Origin: Pseudomonadota bacterium
GTDB taxonomy: Bacteria; Desulfobacterota; Desulfobulbia; Desulfobulbales; Desulfobulbaceae
NCBI GenBank assembly: GCA_009782165.1
Contig: WQUH01000085.1
Span: 1 to 6,275, forward strand
Reading direction: 5' to 3'
DNA: 6,275 nucleotides
Position 1 is the stretch's first letter. Each line of letters opens with the position of its first letter. Under the pieces are notes generated by a model that worked only from the letters and a program-made list of their open reading frames with translations, made no database searches and was not told the origin of the DNA. A program made the translations under genes and the position numbers. Below are positions 5,016 to 6,275 of the stretch, in pieces.

Positions 5016-6275
5016 ATGATCTGGAATACGATCAGGAAATCCCTGCACAGCACCCTGCCGGACAGTGAATACGGCCTGTGGATCAAACCGCTGGAATGCC
5101 GGCTGCAAGAGGGACAACTGCTCGAACTTTCCGGACCCGACCGTTTTTTCTGCGCCTGGGTGGAGGATCATTACCTTGACCGCATCCGCAGCGCCGCGCG
5201 CGAGCTTGGCGGGATCGCGGACGTCCGCCTGACCGTCGCCGCCAACCGTCCCCGCCCGTTTGCCAGCGGCAAAGGCGGCCAACTGCTGCTGCCCGGCGCC
5301 GAGCCGCCGCCCCGGCCGCGCTCGCTGCATCCCGCCTTCACCTTCGAGCAGTTCATGGTGGGCGAATCGAACCTGCTGGCCCAGTCGGCCTGCAAAGCCC
5401 TGGCCGCCGGCGATTCCACCTTCGGCCACTGCCTGTTCATGAACAGCGGCACCGGGCTGGGCAAGAGCCACCTGACCCAGGCCGTGGTCCACCAGGTGCT
5501 GCGGACCGCGCCCTCCACCCGGGTGCAGTACCTGACCGCCCAGCAGTTCTCCGCCGAGATGGTGCGGAGCATCCGCGCCAATGCCATGGAGCAGTTCAGC
5601 AAACAGTTCATCACCAACTGCGATATGCTCCTGGTCGAGGACGTCCACATCCTCCCCGGCAAAACCAAAACCCAGGAGGAACTCAACCTCATCCTCGATT
5701 ACCTGATCAAATCGGGCACCAGGGTGATCCTGACCTCGGCGTTGCCGCCGGGCAAGCTGGCGGGTCTCGACAACGACTTCCTCAGCCGCATGACCTCGGG
5801 GCTGGTCGCCGGGATCGAGTCGCCGGATTACGAAACCAGGGCCCGGATCATCCGCCACAAGATGCGGATCCACGGCCTGGGAACCGACGAGGATCTGGTG
5901 GGATTCATGGCCGAACACCTGCGCACCGACATCCGCCGGATGGAGAGCGCCATCATCGGCATCAAGGCCAAGTCCTGCCTGCGGGGCACCCCGCCGGACC
6001 TGGCCATGGTGCGGGAGGTGGTCCAGGGGATGGGGCTGGGGAGTGCGGAGGAAATCACCGGCGAGACCATCCGCACCCTCATCGAGTGTCAGTTCCGGGT
6101 CAGCGCCGATGAGCTGCGGTCGCGGTCGCGTCAGCGCGCCATCGCCTTTCCCCGGCAGGTCGGCATGTACCTCACCCGCAAGTTCACCAACCAGTCTTTA
6201 GCCGACATCGGCAGCTTCTACAACCGCGACCACTCCACGGTCCTCCATGCCATCAAGACCATCACCAGGGACATG
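5016..6275 (+). CDS. dnaA: Chromosomal replication initiator protein DnaA (divergent), partial at the right edge
   Basis: DnaA binds DnaA boxes at the origin and, as an ATP-bound oligomer, opens the duplex for helicase loading. I translated 420 codons from ATG 5016; the frame is open at the edge, so only a short C-terminal tail should be missing (family about 440-470). Domain I (1 to about 78) has the LWIKPL block. Domain II is a short proline-rich linker (about 79-105). The AAA+ domain III has Walker A SGTGLGKS (144-151, K150), Walker B LLLVED (E208, D209), KTQEEL (217-222), the arginine-finger equivalent R258 and the sensor II arginine in DIRRME (305-310). Domain IV has FPRQVGMYL (378-386) and the signature RDHSTVLHA (404-412). 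AAAGGAA (4999-5005) is the ribosome-binding site. Oddities: sensor I Ser-Asp reads Ser-Ala (241-242), the first Walker B acid is Glu, and the helix-turn-helix is one residue shorter than in E. coli. It may be a lineage-specific master initiator or a paralogue. Confidence 0.88.
   Translation, partial: MIWNTIRKSLHSTLPDSEYGLWIKPLECRLQEGQLLELSGPDRFFCAWVEDHYLDRIRSAARELGGIADVRLTVAANRPRPFASGKGGQLLLPGAEPPPRPRSLHPAFTFEQFMVGESNLLAQSACKALAAGDSTFGHCLFMNSGTGLGKSHLTQAVVHQVLRTAPSTRVQYLTAQQFSAEMVRSIRANAMEQFSKQFITNCDMLLVEDVHILPGKTKTQEELNLILDYLIKSGTRVILTSALPPGKLAGLDNDFLSRMTSGLVAGIESPDYETRARIIRHKMRIHGLGTDEDLVGFMAEHLRTDIRRMESAIIGIKAKSCLRGTPPDLAMVREVVQGMGLGSAEEITGETIRTLIECQFRVSADELRSRSRQRAIAFPRQVGMYLTRKFTNQSLADIGSFYNRDHSTVLHAIKTITRDM

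Noticed and set aside
4992..5918. A 308-codon minus-strand open frame opposite dnaA
   Set aside because: It is antisense to DnaA with Walker motifs and the DnaA signature intact on the plus strand, and its product is a typical compositional shadow.

Overview
The window is GC-rich bacterial DNA with two divergent blocks. On the minus strand is a compact run of four genes for late cobalamin (vitamin B12) synthesis: cobO, cobQ/cbiP, cobD and cbiB, in transcription order. On the plus strand is a dnaA-type replication initiator gene that runs off the right edge. About 800 bases without a recognisable conserved gene separate the two blocks. The use of cbiP/cbiB-type late enzymes and the style of the DnaA N-terminus would suit an anaerobic, GC-rich Gram-negative bacterium such as a Desulfobacterota (Desulfobulbales-like) lineage. 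That taxonomic guess is only tentative.

Layout: 1-964 minus, CbiB, which lacks only its extreme C-terminus at the window edge. 972-2054 minus, CobD. 2131-3642 minus, cobyric acid synthase. 3694-4209 minus, corrinoid adenosyltransferase. 4210-5015 is non-coding or contains only micro-ORFs. It holds a likely cobO promoter covered by an inverted repeat, a structured cobO leader, a strong two-sided terminator hairpin, an AT-rich island and a second small hairpin. 5016-6275 plus is dnaA, 420 codons and still open. Both edge genes lack a stop codon inside the window, so ORF finders that require a stop miss them.

The four cobalamin genes are arranged in the order of their reactions: adenosylation of the corrin cobalt, amidation to adenosylcobyric acid, synthesis of the aminopropanol phosphate linker, and attachment of that linker to give adenosylcobinamide (phosphate). 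Gaps are 51, 76 and 7 bases, which suggests one transcript. I find no cobalamin riboswitch in front of the operon.

The unusual content is in the intergenic region and in DnaA. DnaA carries several substitutions at AAA+ positions that are normally conserved, and its upstream region lacks a cluster of recognisable DnaA boxes. The long plus-strand open frames opposite the cobalamin genes and the minus-strand frame opposite dnaA are GC-driven shadows. I see no CRISPR array, insertion sequence, tRNA, rRNA or defence system.
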